From Gracilaria gracilis (taxonomy: Eukaryota > Rhodophyta > Florideophyceae > Gracilariales > Gracilariaceae), in NCBI GenBank assembly GCA_030374805.1, contig JARGSG010000081.1, positions 1-64,000 of the forward strand: a stretch of DNA of 64,000 nt, written 5' to 3'. Within the stretch, counting starts at the first letter, position 1. Each line of letters begins with the position of its first letter. Both the position numbers and the translations under genes were made by a program. The notes below the pieces were generated by a model, which had not been told where the DNA came from, did no database searches, and saw only the letters and a list, made by a program, of their open reading frames with translations. Shown one piece after another: positions 10,073 through 20,654 of the stretch.

Positions 10073-10441
10073 TCAGTTTTTCTGAGCGTCGCCGCTATTT
10101 TGCGCAGCCGTTGGGCTCGCAGATACGGCTGCCGCTTCACCATGAGGCGGTGAAGGTTCCTGTTTTCCAGGCTGAGTGTCCGCCTTCGCACGAAGGTACG
10201 ACTTGTCGGGAACACGTTCCCGTTCGGCGGGCGTCAACGACTCATAATGGAGAACAATTTTTGCCATCTCCCTGAATGGTAACATACAGTTCGGGGCAAT
10301 ATGGCCATGTTTGTAACAAATATGGCATATGAGCTGACGAAGAGAATCCGCATTGGGCGGCCTTCGCTCCTGTCTCGGGGGGTAGGGATCCTTCCAAGCG
10401 GGACCGGAGTTTCTGTATCCGCCAGAGTGCGGCACTGGCAA
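10073..10441 (-). CDS. Nucleocapsid segment of Gag with CCHC zinc knuckle (copy B)
   Basis: This frame encodes CHICYKHGHIAPNC, a CX2CX4HX4C zinc knuckle that binds RNA in retroelement nucleocapsids, followed by REMAKIVLHYESLTPAERER and a Pro/Ala-rich tail. It lies directly between the capsid part of gag and the protease ORF, as expected in a gypsy element. The tail ends at 10073, a few bases from the ATG of the protease ORF (10070), so expression of PR probably needed frameshifting, re-initiation or fusion in the intact parent. Confidence 0.7.
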   Translation of the reverse strand: MPVPHSGGYRNSGPAWKDPYPPRQERRPPNADSLRQLICHICYKHGHIAPNCMLPFREMAKIVLHYESLTPAERERVPDKSYLRAKADTQPGKQEPSPPHGEAAAVSASPTAAQNSGDAQKN

Positions 10442-10462
10442 TGCTGGAACATGATTACCGGC

Positions 10463-12093
10463 CTACAGAGCAGCATCCGAATCTTCGGTAGTCAGTCCCA
10501 TCGTAGATGGCAGGTCCGACGTTGCCAGCGATTGGTCACTCTGCACTAGGCGCACGTTGTCGTAGTTGGCATGGGCTGAACCTCTCGATTGAGGCTGTGA
10601 TGAATCCCTCTCTTCCAAATGGAAGAGACGGCGTGTGCGAGACTTAATGCCGGCACGTGCTCGGGCCGCATCACCCTCAGCTTGGGCAAATTGAACAAGC
10701 TCTAAGTAGGAGATCTTGCGCTTGTCCTCCCGATAACGGGCTACCAAAGTCCTAATTGAAGGGAACCAAGCCATCCACAAACATGGTACATCGCTCGGCC
10801 GCGGAGTAGACGTTTCCACAGGGGTGAAAGGCCTTATTCAACCGTGTAGAATAAACGGTCTCCGTCTCTTCCGGTCCTTGCTTCGTGTCGCGCAATGCGA
10901 GTATGGCATCTTGAATTGCGTTTCCTGTAGCATAGGATCGCAGGAGGTACTGCACAGCCTCTGGCCAACAGGTCACTCCTCCTTCGGAGGCACGAGACGA
11001 TCCGCGGACCGAGTTGTACTGGTCCTCGGCCATACCTTTTAAAAAGTACGGCAGTGCGATGTAGGCTTGCGCCCCAGACATCAGAAGTACATCGGCTTCC
11101 CCAACATATCGGGCGAGAAAGTCCAACACCAGGATTGGATCCTGCCCAGAGAACTTATTGGGCTTCAGTGTGAGCTCCAGCCGCTTAATGTAGTCTTTCA
11201 CTCGTCCAGTCTCGCGAGGGGTTCTTTCTCCACTGGAGTCTTCCAGCCGATAATATCGGTACGACAACAACTTCCGATACAATAGATTCGTCGGCTTCAG
11301 TTCCTTGAGTCCAAGGTGCTTTCGTCCTTTCGAGCGGCTCCGCGCCACGCCGTGCGTGGCCTCGGTGGCCCGAGAGCGGGTATCACGAGAGCGTGGGGGC
11401 TCGTCCACACTTTCCGAAGAATCGGTTGACGAATCCCTGACCCGGGCATCAGACTCAGAGGATGAAGAAGAAGACGAATCAGGTTCCAATTTATCCTTTC
11501 TCTTCTTTCCGGCATGGCGGTCCTTGGAGCGGTGCGACTTCCGAGAACCTTGGGAAACCGGCACGCCGGGCGCCACAGCATCGTGGATGATGGTGTGCTC
11601 GACCGTTTCCAAACGGGCCGCTAAGCGGTGTAAACGATCAGTTGCCTGCTCATGCAGGACAGCCGATTCCTTTCGGTTTTCCATGATCTGGTTGACATCA
11701 GACCGTAAAACACGGACGTCTTGCGAAACATCCCGAACATCGGCTTCGTATAGCCGTTGCCGGAGTTTCGTAATGTCGTGAATCAGAGCCACGTGAGAGT
11801 TCTGCATCACGCGCACTTGTGCCTCTAATTCACGGAGGGTATGCTCGTCGGACCTCGACGACATGGCTTCAGCCGCTTGTGCGGAATTAGACGGTCCTTG
11901 AACCGGTGGGGCCCGATTGTTGGTACGGGGACCCCGGGAAGCCGGTGCTTGAGCGTTTTAACCCGGGACATTCAGTACATCCGTTGGTAACGGCGGGAGG
12001 CTCTGAGCCAGTCCAGATGATTCCGGTGGTCCGGCAATTGGGCCAGGTGCCGACCCAGCCTTCGAGTGACCGTTGTTACGGCGAGATGTCATA
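10463..12093 (-). pseudogene. Gag of gypsy copy B (frame-disrupted)
   Basis: An ATG at 12093 opens 44 codons (start MTSRRNNGHSKAG) and then meets TAA at 11958-11960. The main frame resumes with MSSRSDEHTLRELEAQ at 11864. It shows a long coiled coil (residues about 5-95), a Lys/Ser-rich linker (about 105-190) and a retrotransposon-Gag core including KFSGQDPILVLDFLARYV and GMAEDQYNSVRGSSRASEGG. Near 10760 the frame shifts, and the capsid C-terminus SIRTLVARYREDKRKISYLE is read in the next frame. The protein would have formed the element's capsid. Copy A (6656-8252) is a diverged homologue. Confidence 0.75.
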
Positions 12094-13123
12094 GTCTGCC
12101 GAAGCAATCGGGCGAATTAAACGAACGATTACCGCTTCCAGAAATGGTCCAAAGTGGATACTCCCAATGCAGAGGGATCCAGCACCGGTTTCCACTACAA
12201 CCAATGTTGGCAAGAAAGCCGATTCTAGGTCGGGAGACCACTTGTGGGGCAAAGCCGGGAACGGAAAGAAAGAACACAAACCGCGCCAGCGGCTACGCAC
12301 ACAAGGTGTTCAGCCTTGCTCCCTATTGGGGCAGGGCAGTGGCAGAACCCTCCGATGAGGCTGACACGTGCCGGGCGCAACTCCGGGAGGCCTCTTCCTG
12401 ACTTACAGACGGAGGTTGAGGGTGGCGATCGGGGTGCCAACAGAATGGAATCCACTGGGTGTGGCGTATCCCGTAGCAAAAGGGGGGGATAGAAGGTAGC
12501 AAAATGAGCCGCACTGCGGAGCACAGACTCGTGAGAGCGGGGAATAATCTCGAGACAACAAGGGCAAACTTGTACAACAGGGCGAAGTGTAACGAAGCCG
12601 TAAGACGGAAAAACAGAAAGAGTGTACGAAAGAATGGTAGATAAAAGGCCGTAACGACGGATGGGTGCTTTTCAGTGACGGAGGTGGATAACTTGTCCGG
12701 ATAAGCGGCAGTGTTCCCCGGGAATGGGGCAGAAGACCGTGCGCAAGCGGAACTCAAGTTACAGCCAAGAACTCGTTGAGGGTTATTTCCCGTACAGTGG
12801 CGGCAAGTGCCGCCACTTATATACGCCTGACAAATATCATTGAAATATCTAAGTACCCGGCACGCCGGCCAACACTACCCACGTGTACCTCCGTGGCACT
12901 CTTGCAACGGCGCATCCGGTAATCGGGGGCGGGAACACACGTGTCACGCCAATCCTACCCTTCGTAGGCGGATCCCTAATACGGGCGAAATAGACAGATA
13001 GACTTCATAATAGTAGGAAGTTCAGCCGAAAATAACAACGGATGTATAAGTGCCATCCCCTTCAGTCCGTGCCAAGGGCAATTGCTCTACATTTTCGATT
13101 GGTTACAATTGAATGCGCATTTT
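12094..13123 (-). repeat. Probable 5' LTR and leader of gypsy copy B
   Basis: No coding sequence is seen. On the minus strand, upstream of gag, the region has a TATA-like GTATATAAG at about 12818-12826, directly followed by a perfect hairpin (AGTGGCGGCA-ag-TGCCGCCACT on the plus strand, 12796-12817). This is what the U3/R part of an LTR would look like. No second LTR copy is present to fix its ends, because the 3' half of the element is missing. A partial satellite unit occupies the last about 30 bases before 13124. Confidence 0.4.
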
Positions 13124-15726
13124 AGTGTTCCCGTCGTCGGATTTCGCTGATTTCCCCGTTGACACGTGTGCACGGTGTACTCGCACAGTGACTGTAATTT
13201 GGTGCTCCAAGGTCGCCATCGTCGCCCTTTTTCGAATGTTTACATTCGAATGCGCATTTTGGTGTTCCCGTTGTCGGATTTCGCTGATTTTCCCGTCGAT
13301 ACGTGTGCACAGGGTACTCGCACAGTGACTGTAATTTGGTGCTCCAAGGTCGTCATCTTCGCCCGTTTTCGAATGTTTTCATTTGAATGCGCATTTTGGT
13401 GTTCCCGTTGTCGGATTTCGCTGATTTTCCCGTCGATACGTGTCCACAGTGTACTCGCACAGTGACTGTAATTTGGTGCTCCAAGGTCGCCATCGTCGCC
13501 CTTTTTCGAATGTCTACATTCGAATGCGCATTTTGGTGTTCCCGTTGTCGGATTTCGCTGATTTTCCCGTCGATACGTGTGCACAGTGTACTCGCACAGT
13601 GACTGTAATTTGGTGCTCCACGGTCTTCATCTTCGCCCTTTTTCGAATGTTTTCATTTGAATGCGCATTTTGGGGTTCCCGTTGTCGGATTTCGCTGATT
13701 TTCCCGTCGATACGTGTCCACGGTGTACTCGCACAGTGACTGTAATTTGGTGCTCCAAGGTCGCCATCGTCGCCCTTTTTCGAATGTTTACATTCGAATG
13801 CGCATTTTGGTGTTCCCGTTGTCGGATTTCGCTGATTTTCCCGTCGATACGTGTCCACGGTGTACTTGCACAGTGACTGTAATTTGGTGCTCCAAGGTCG
13901 CCATCGTCGCCCTTTTTCGAATGTCTACATTCGAATGCGCATTTTGGTGTTCCCGTTGTCGGATTTCGCTGATTTTCCCGTCGATACGTGTGCACGGTGT
14001 ACTCGCACAGTGACTGTAATTTGGTGCTCCAAGGTCGCCATCGTCGCCCTTTTTCGAATGTTTACATTCGAATGCGCATTTTGGTGTTCCCGTTGTCGGA
14101 TTTCCCTGATTTTCCTGTCGATACGTGTGCACGGTGTACTCGCACAGTGACTGTAATTTGGTGCTCCAAGGTCGTCATCTTCGCCCTTTTTCGAATGTTT
14201 ACATTCGAATGCGCATTTTGGTGTTCCCGTTGTCGGATTTCGCTGATTTTCCCGTCGATACGTGTGCACGGTGTACTCGCACAGTGACTGTAATTTGGTG
14301 CTCCAAGGTCGTCATCTTCGCCCTTTTTCGAATGTTTACATTCGAATGCGCATTTTGGTGTTCCCGTTGTCGGATTTCCCTGATTTTCCCGTCGATACGT
14401 GTGCACGGTGTACTCGCACAGTGACAGTAATTTGGTGCTCCAAGGTCGTCATCTTCGCCCTTTTTCGAATGTTTACATTCGAATGCGCATTTTGGTGTTC
14501 CCGTTGTCGGATTTCGCTGATTTTCCCGTCGATACGTGTGCACAGTGTACTCGCACAGTGACTGTAATTTGGTGCTCCAAGGTCGTCATCTTCGCCCTTT
14601 TTCGAATGTTTACATTCGAATGCGCATTTTGGTGTTCCCGTTGTCGGATTTCGCTGATTTTCCCGTCGATTCGTGTGCACGGTGTACTCGCACAGTGACT
14701 GTAATTTGGTGCTCCAAGGTCGTCATCTTCGCCCTTTTTCGAATGTTTACATTCGAATGCGCATTTTGGTGTTCCCGTTGTCGGATTTTGCTGATTTTCC
14801 CGTCGATACGTGTGCACGGTGTACTCGCACAGTGACTGTAATTTGGTGCTCCAAGGTCGTCATCTTCGCCCTTTTTCGAATGTTTACATTCGAATGCGCA
14901 TTTTGGTGTTCCCGTTGTCGGATTTCGCTGATTTTCCTGTCGATACGTGTGCACGGTGTACTCGCACAGTGACTGTAATTTGGTGCTCCAAGGTCGTCAT
15001 CTTCGCCCTTTTTCGAATGTTTACATTCGAATGCGCATTTTGGTGTTCCCGTTGTCGGATTTCGCTGATTTTCCCGTCGATACGTGTGCACAGTGTACTC
15101 GCACAGTGACAGTAATTTGGTGCTCCAAGGTCGTCATCTTCGCCCTTTTTCGAATGTTTACATTCGAATGCGCATTTTGGTGTTCCCGTTGTCGGATTTC
15201 GCTGATTTTCCCGTCGATACGTGTGCACAGTGTACTCGCACAGTGACTGTAATTTGGTGCTCCAAGGTCGTCATCTTCGCCCTTTTTCGAATGTTTACAT
15301 TCGAATGCGCATTTTGGTGTTCCCGTTGTCGGATTTCGCTGATTTTCCCGTCGATTCGTGTGCACGGTGTACTCGCACAGTGACTGTAATTTGGTGCTCC
15401 AAGGTCGTCATCTTCGCCCTTTTTCGAATGTTTACATTCGAATGCGCATTTTGGTGTTCCCGTTGTCGGATTTCGCTGATTTTCCCGTCGATACGTGTGC
15501 ACGGTGTACTCGCACAGTGACTGTAATTTGGTGCTCCAAGGTCGCCATCGTCGCCCTTTTTCGAATGTCTACATTCGAATGCGCATTTTGGTGTTCCCGT
15601 TGTCGGATTTCGCTGATTTTCCCGTCGATTCGTGTGCACAGTGTACTCGCACAGTGACTGTAATTTCGCGCTCCATGGTCGTCATCTTCACCCTTTTTCG
15701 AATGTTTACATTTGAATGCGCATTTT
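13124..15726 (+). repeat. 137-bp satellite array, 19 tandem monomers
   Basis: Nineteen head-to-tail units of exactly 137 bp fill 13124-15726, each beginning GGTGTTCCCGTTGTCGG or a close variant. Each holds the dyad TTCGAATGTTTACATTCGAA (or a variant), the odd palindrome ACAGTGACTGT and GTGTGCAC. The left five units alternate two variants (CGCCATCGTCGCCC and CGTCATCTTCGCCC, the second with TTTTCATTTGAA), a dimeric higher-order pattern. Units from about 14171 to 15420 are nearly uniform, a sign of recent homogenisation. Because 137 is not a multiple of 3, ORFs of about 100 codons recur in all frames; I treat these as non-coding. Junctions with retroelement RT sequence lie at 15726/15727. Confidence 0.95.
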
Positions 15727-17167
15727 GGTGCGCTTCCTAGCGAATCGATACATTCGTCCATCCTCGGGATGGGATACACGTCCTTGACGGTAGCCGCGTT
15801 GAGCTTGTGGTAATCGATACAAAATCGCCATGACCCATCGGGTTTTTGAGCGAGTATCACGGGCGAGGCCCACGGCGACTGGGTCGGTTCAATGATTTTG
15901 GCGCGGAGCATCTTCTCGACTTGAGTCCTTTCTTCTTCCCGAGCTGTCGGTCCTGCCCTGTAAGGGTGTTGCAAGATTGGCCGAGTGTTCGGAATCAACT
16001 CTATCCGATGTTCGGTGATCCCAATTTTCCCAAGGGAACCGTCCCACATGGGGGTGAACTCACGTATCATATCCCGTAACTTTTCACGGTGAGACTCTGG
16101 GACATCAGTAAAGTCCAGAGACTCGAGCTCCTGTACGGGGTCCTTCTTCTCAGATCCAGGTGATTCTGGCCTTCCTTCCGACAGTGTCGGCGTTGCTTCT
16201 TTCGACGAGTTCGAAACTTTTTTACACGACGAGTTCGGTGCAGCGTCTCCCGACGAATTCTTCGGTACGGTTGCGTCAGTGCTCTTCCCCCCTCCCTCCT
16301 CAGCTTCGAGGATTCCAAGAACCTCTGCGGTAGAGACCTGTGTGGGTACAATAGCCACCGGGTGTGGTAACATGGAACCAATGACTTGGTTCTTTACCAA
16401 CCTCTGTTGGGAGGAGCTGAAATTAGCAACCAATACCCTGAAGGGCTTTCTTTCTCAACAAGTACAATCCCATTCGCGAGGGCCAAGTTCTGCCTTTCGT
16501 AAAGAAGAGGCAATGGCTGAACGGTTTGCAAGCCGTGCTGCACGGACGTGACCGTGACCCATGTCTGGGATTCCGGGGGAATGCAAATAGACCGAGCCAC
16601 TCGGAGCTTCGTCGACGAACGGTGCGATTCCGCTGGCTGCTGGGCCACCAGCAATGGAACTTGCTTCTTGAAAGCCTTTCGTAAAGGTCGCCGAACAATT
16701 GGCACTGTTGTGCCGTCCTCCAGCTCGACGGTTCTTTTCCGTGGTCGAATTGCTTCGACAAAATGGTCGCGGAAATCACATCCGAGTATGACCGGCGCGG
16801 CTAAACGCTTGCAAACTAGGAAGTCCAGGCGGATAACGCAACGGCCAAGCCTGACAATCAGGTCAATCACTCCCACGACTGAAACGAGCCTATTGTTTGC
16901 ATCCGCTATCTCGGTCGGAGGGGCCGGCCGAATCTGAGACGATAACTGCGGCGGAATAAGCGATTGAACCAAAACGTTTGTACCAGCACCCGTGTCAAGA
17001 ACGGATAACTGCAGAACCATGTAATGGTCGGATATCCCGAGGTCGGCAAAAACTTTGTAGTTTCGTTTCGCCATGACCAGGACTCTATCCGGAGCGCGGA
17101 CATTGCGTGACCGTACCCACGGGCGACGGAGAACACCGAGATGTTCCGAGTCCACGTCTGTCGTGGC
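15727..17167 (-). mobile_element. Gypsy pol fragment, copy C (protease and RT start)
   Basis: This is a near-identical copy of 8527-9968: minus-strand protease (17160 to about 16450, with SVLDTGAGTNVLV) and the RT N-terminus down to 15727, again ending at DSLGSA against satellite. A one-base deletion near 16447-16455 (relative to copy B) breaks the protease-linker frame, but the codon that is TAG in copy B is intact here. The homology to copy B ends abruptly at 17167. The shared RT/satellite junction shows that satellite plus pol fragment was duplicated as a block. Confidence 0.85.
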
Positions 17168-17675
17168 TGTAGTACAGCGACAGCTACGGCCGTGCACTAT
17201 GCCTAAATTAGGAAGTAGTGTGCGCAGTACCCAAGCGGGGACGAAGGAGTGTGCAGACGGACGCTAGCAACGGGGCACGAGATAGGCGTGCAGCACCGGT
17301 AGTGACGGTAGAACGGTCCTATGGGAAACTAGACGATGAAGAATCGGCTAGGGGGTACTTGCGGTTTACCACTGTGAGCTCTGCCCAACGTGAGGTGCTT
17401 AAGTACATCTCCGAGGGCAGTAGCCACGTGTCGAAAAGAATAAACAATCTACCTATCAAGGGGTCCCCTAGGTGCTGGGCGACAACTGTCACCACCTTAC
17501 ACGTGGGATTCCCTGAGCTGCACCCATGTGCACAATAACTATCTAACTATCCTAATATGCACCCATTGGGACAGTGCATCCAATTGCACTACAGACCCCC
17601 TTTCTTAGATCCGGCCTCGTCGCGAGGTCGAACGGTTCCGCCTCAGTAGACGGGGGGGCGCATGGACTGTCTGCC
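17168..17675. other. Unannotated spacer after gypsy copy C
   Basis: Unique-looking sequence begins sharply at 17168, where homology to copy B stops. I see no convincing ORF, RNA gene or repeat. Confidence 0.3.
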
Positions 17676-17880
17676 GCGATGGCGAGAGGCCCAAGGGGAT
17701 GCGCGACGAATGCGTGTCGGCTTTTTGTCGTGGTGGCGTCGACCCAAATGGGCGCGCGACGTAGGTGCGCTGACTTTCGGGCGCGATGGCGAGAGACCCG
17801 AATGGGCATTCGACGAAGGCGCGCTGGCTGTCGGTCGCGATGGCGCGAAACCCGAATGGGTATGCAGTTCACCAATGCGT
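17676..17880. repeat. 54-bp minisatellite, about four imperfect copies
   Basis: Units start at about 17676, 17730, 17783 and 17837, each opening GCGATGGCGAGAG-like and containing CCCGAATGGG-like text. The period is 54 bp (18 codons). The minus strand is open through it and would encode 18-residue repeats such as PIRVSRHRDRQPARLRRM. Whether it is translated is unknown. Confidence 0.65.
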
Positions 17881-18313
17881 GTTCTCGTAGTCCCGTGTCG
17901 AGCGCGCGCTACACTCCCCACTTGAGTGTGACCGTTGGCCGTGCGGGCGCGTTATTGCCACAGGATGTGGAATGTCCCGGAGGGTTAAGGAGCAGCGTTG
18001 CGCCTGTTGCCTGGGAACCTCCCGGTGCGGGTTCCAAATATCGGTTGAGAGTGGGCGCGCGTGGTTGGGAATGCATCGTAGTCCCAGGGGGTGGAGAAGC
18101 AGGCGGCTGTGGGAGCGCGGCGTGGCGCATGCCGCCTGGGGAGGAGACGGGCTGCCCAGATTGGTTGTCACTGGCCGGTGCGCAGTGCCTGGTACGGGTA
18201 TAACTGGCGTAGCTTCCGGTGTATGCCGCATTCAAATAATGCCTGGCGAGGTGCAAAAGTCGCGTCCCATTCCGCTGCGGTGTGGGGCATCCCGTACGGG
18301 TTACGTTTGAACC
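17881..18313. other. GC-rich spacer upstream of unknown ORF
   Basis: No gene is supported. This holds the presumed 5' flank of the ORF starting at 18314. Several overlapping ORFs on both strands here are attributable to high GC. Confidence 0.25.
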
Positions 18314-19684
18314 ATGGCTGTACGCGCGTTTGCTCGGCGTGGTGCGAGACGCGACCGATTACCCCGAGGGAACACCATGTCCGTTGAGTCGGGCACGAGT
18401 GCGCTCGCGGCCGATGGCGCCAGGCTCCTCCCCGGGGAGGGAGAGTTCGCCACGCCTTCCCGAGGGGTACAAAAGAGGAGCCCTCGGCGGGAACCGCTTT
18501 CGTCGTCGCTCGGCGTGCAGTCTTCCACAACAGTCGAGATGTTCGACCCCGATGGAACGATTCCACGAATCCCAGCCCCTACGGGTGGCGGCGCCGCGGG
18601 TGTGCCCTCGGCGCCTACGGGTAGCACTCCCGCCGCGTCGAATCCGAATTGGCTAAATCCCACGCAGGTTTACGATCATACCACGGCTCCTGGGCGGGTC
18701 CATGTCGGTGCTCGCCATGTAGCGATTCCGTATCCGGTATTCCAGTATCTCCCGATGGGTTCCGTCTTCTTCGACGCGAAGCGATTCGAGTCGGTCCCAA
18801 TTTACCAGGGTTTCTCACAGAAGAATCGTCGCGGGCGTATGGAGTCGTGGCGTGCCCGTTGGGGGCACATGCCCATCAGTCCCTCGCAGGACATCCGGAC
18901 TGTTGACTCTGGGAATCGGCGTCCGGATATGCCGTTTGCCCGTTGTTGGGATGAGATTGACTATCAGCGTCGGATGGCCGATATTATCGGTCGGTTGGCA
19001 GCTGATTATGCCCAACTGGGAGAGAGTAGGTCGATTCCACCGCCTGGGCACTGTCTTCTTGGGGTTGTCGCGTTCAAGCCGCCGTATGACCAGATATACT
19101 GGGTCCGCGATCGCGGATATTGGGGGGAGTTTGTCGCCTATGACGCCCGCATCAGGGAGACGCACAAGTTCCTCTTCAGTTGGCACAACCAGGAGTACTT
19201 CGACATGCCCAACAACGCGAGGGAGCAGCATTATATTCGTATCGGCAACACCCTGGGGGACATCATGTCAGTATCCCGCTACATGGGTATACCAACTCCG
19301 TCGTTCAGCGCTTATTACACAAATCTCCTGGTAGGACCCAAGACAGCGTTCACGAATGCCCTGTGGCAGATCTTCTTTGTGGAGTGGGTCGTGTTCGTGT
19401 TCATGGGCTGGCTGTACGCGGCCCGTTATGGGGTTCCGGTCCGCACCAAGTGTCGTGACTGGCGCCTATACGAGGACGCGAACTTGAAGTCCCCAAAAAG
19501 TCGTCTTTTCCCGCTTCCGGCCTCGGTTATACGATATGTCCGCGCTCTGGGTGTGCAGAACATCGTTCGTGGTTCCCAATACGGGTTTCAGGACGTTCAA
19601 TCGCTCCTGGATGACGTCTGCCGCGTAGAGTGGTCCCAAACCCCGGGTTTCCTCTGGTATGATAATGTCATTTACGTCACTTGA
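18314..19684 (+). CDS. Unknown 456-residue protein whose 3' end is a gene-fragment junction
   Basis: The ATG at 18314 sits in a good context (accATGg); a second in-frame ATG follows at 18377. The first about 115 residues are low-complexity (Ser/Pro/Gly/Arg). From about 120 the protein is well structured and rich in aromatic residues (VFQYLPMGSVFFDAKRFESV, YDQIYWVRDRGYWGEFVAYD), with one strongly hydrophobic segment (IFFVEWVVFVFMGWLYAARY, about residues 354-373) that may be membrane-associated. I recognise no family. The last codons and the TGA stop (19682-19684) lie in sequence copied from the gamma-carbonic-anhydrase gene, so the original C-terminus has probably been lost. Sitting among mobile DNA, it could be a transposon or host gene. 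Confidence 0.5.
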   Translation: MAVRAFARRGARRDRLPRGNTMSVESGTSALAADGARLLPGEGEFATPSRGVQKRSPRREPLSSSLGVQSSTTVEMFDPDGTIPRIPAPTGGGAAGVPSAPTGSTPAASNPNWLNPTQVYDHTTAPGRVHVGARHVAIPYPVFQYLPMGSVFFDAKRFESVPIYQGFSQKNRRGRMESWRARWGHMPISPSQDIRTVDSGNRRPDMPFARCWDEIDYQRRMADIIGRLAADYAQLGESRSIPPPGHCLLGVVAFKPPYDQIYWVRDRGYWGEFVAYDARIRETHKFLFSWHNQEYFDMPNNAREQHYIRIGNTLGDIMSVSRYMGIPTPSFSAYYTNLLVGPKTAFTNALWQIFFVEWVVFVFMGWLYAARYGVPVRTKCRDWRLYEDANLKSPKSRLFPLPASVIRYVRALGVQNIVRGSQYGFQDVQSLLDDVCRVEWSQTPGFLWYDNVIYVT

Positions 19685-19933
19685 GTACCAAGCAAGCACC
19701 GCGCGGCAATGGACCCAATCATCGTTCAATAATGGCGTTGGATGCCAATACCATTAGACCATACGTTCAGCCAAATGCTTATGTGGCACCTTCAGCTTCT
19801 GTGATCGGATCGGTAGTCGTGAACGAAAACACAGCTATAATGTACGGCGCGGTGGTACGTGGTGTTCTGGCGCTTATACAGATCGGCGCACTCACAACCT
19901 TTGGCGAAAACTCAGTGCTAACAGCAGGTCAAG
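19675..19933 (+). pseudogene. 5' fragment of the gamma-carbonic-anhydrase-like gene
   Basis: Sequence matches 22735-22993 almost base for base (start CGTCAC, then TGAGTACCAAGCAAGC). It encodes the N-terminal left-handed beta-helix turns (PYVQPNAYVAPSASVIGSVV and YGAVVRG) and then diverges. It keeps Arg in the YGAVVRG motif where the longer gene has His, so it may derive from an older or different allele. A one-base insertion near 19754 relative to the gene disturbs the 5' frame. Its first bases supply the stop codon of the preceding unknown ORF. Confidence 0.85.
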
Positions 19934-20654
19934 GGACGCATTGAGGATGTTGGCGCTGACGCGCAGCGGTGGAGATGGTGTTCGGCTATTGCGCATTGTG
20001 TTTACTGCTCGGAGAGGAAGACACGTGCCAGTCAGCCAAATATAAAACCGAAATACACTGCAAAAAGGTCATGTGCGTCAGGATGGTGCTGGCCGCTGAC
20101 AGCACCGTAGAGGCAGCCACCACACTCTGTGCCGCAGACGGTAAGTTAATATTACACGTAGCTCCGGCGACGGAGCACTGCAGAGCACGCGAAACATTTC
20201 GCCGCAGCTTGCGACGTTCACCTCCAGCCTGTGGATGCAGCTGGTGCTGGAGTGCCAGGGGCTGTTCAAGATCAGAGTGCTCGCGCTTGATACCCGCCAC
20301 GCATCGCCTGCCGTCGCGGAGCCTCCCGTTAAGGATGGGCGTCGAACACTAACTGCTGATGGAAGCAGCCCGGAGGGCTGCTGTATGAGCTACCCTTCGA
20401 TGGATTTTACGCTATGAGAGTCCTATAATGAGACGATTATTGGGCATACAGTGACGGTTGGCGTGGCGGCGACCCTGCAGCGACGTAGTATGTGCAAAAA
20501 CGTTGCGCAGCGGATCAAACGGTCGTCTTTTGGACATGACGATCGGAGGTATGCAGACTCCGCATTGTAGAGGGATGCGGGACCTGTCCTTATAAGAGAC
20601 CGCAGCAAGAACCGGCACATCCACACGGCTTTGTCGGTATCCATATCCACACAC
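19934..20654. other. Spacer without recognised genes
   Basis: No supported ORF, RNA gene or repeat. It precedes the recombinase-like pseudogene. Confidence 0.25.

Larger units (their letters stand above)
8527..12093 (-). mobile_element. Ty3/gypsy-type LTR retrotransposon, copy B, truncated in reverse transcriptase
   Basis: The minus strand reads in order gag (12093 to about 10460), CCHC finger (about 10440-10073), aspartic protease (10070-9006) and the N-terminal part of reverse transcriptase (about 8993-8527). This gag-PR-RT order is that of a Ty3/gypsy element. RT stops after the motif PIPRMDECIDSLGSA, before the catalytic YxDD palm motif, where satellite DNA begins; RNase H and integrase are missing. 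Disabling changes are seen: a TAA at 11958-11960 near the gag N-terminus, a frameshift near 10760, and a TAG at 9006-9008 between PR and RT. Copy C at 15727-17167 is nearly identical over the PR-RT part. Confidence 0.85.

Noticed and set aside
13124-15726. Regular repeats considered as a CRISPR array
   Set aside because: Units are contiguous 137-bp monomers with no variable spacers, and the genome is eukaryotic.
13113-15740. Recurring 99- and 114-codon ORFs in the satellite as a protein family
   Set aside because: They recur on both strands in every frame because the monomer has few stop codons and its length is not a multiple of 3.
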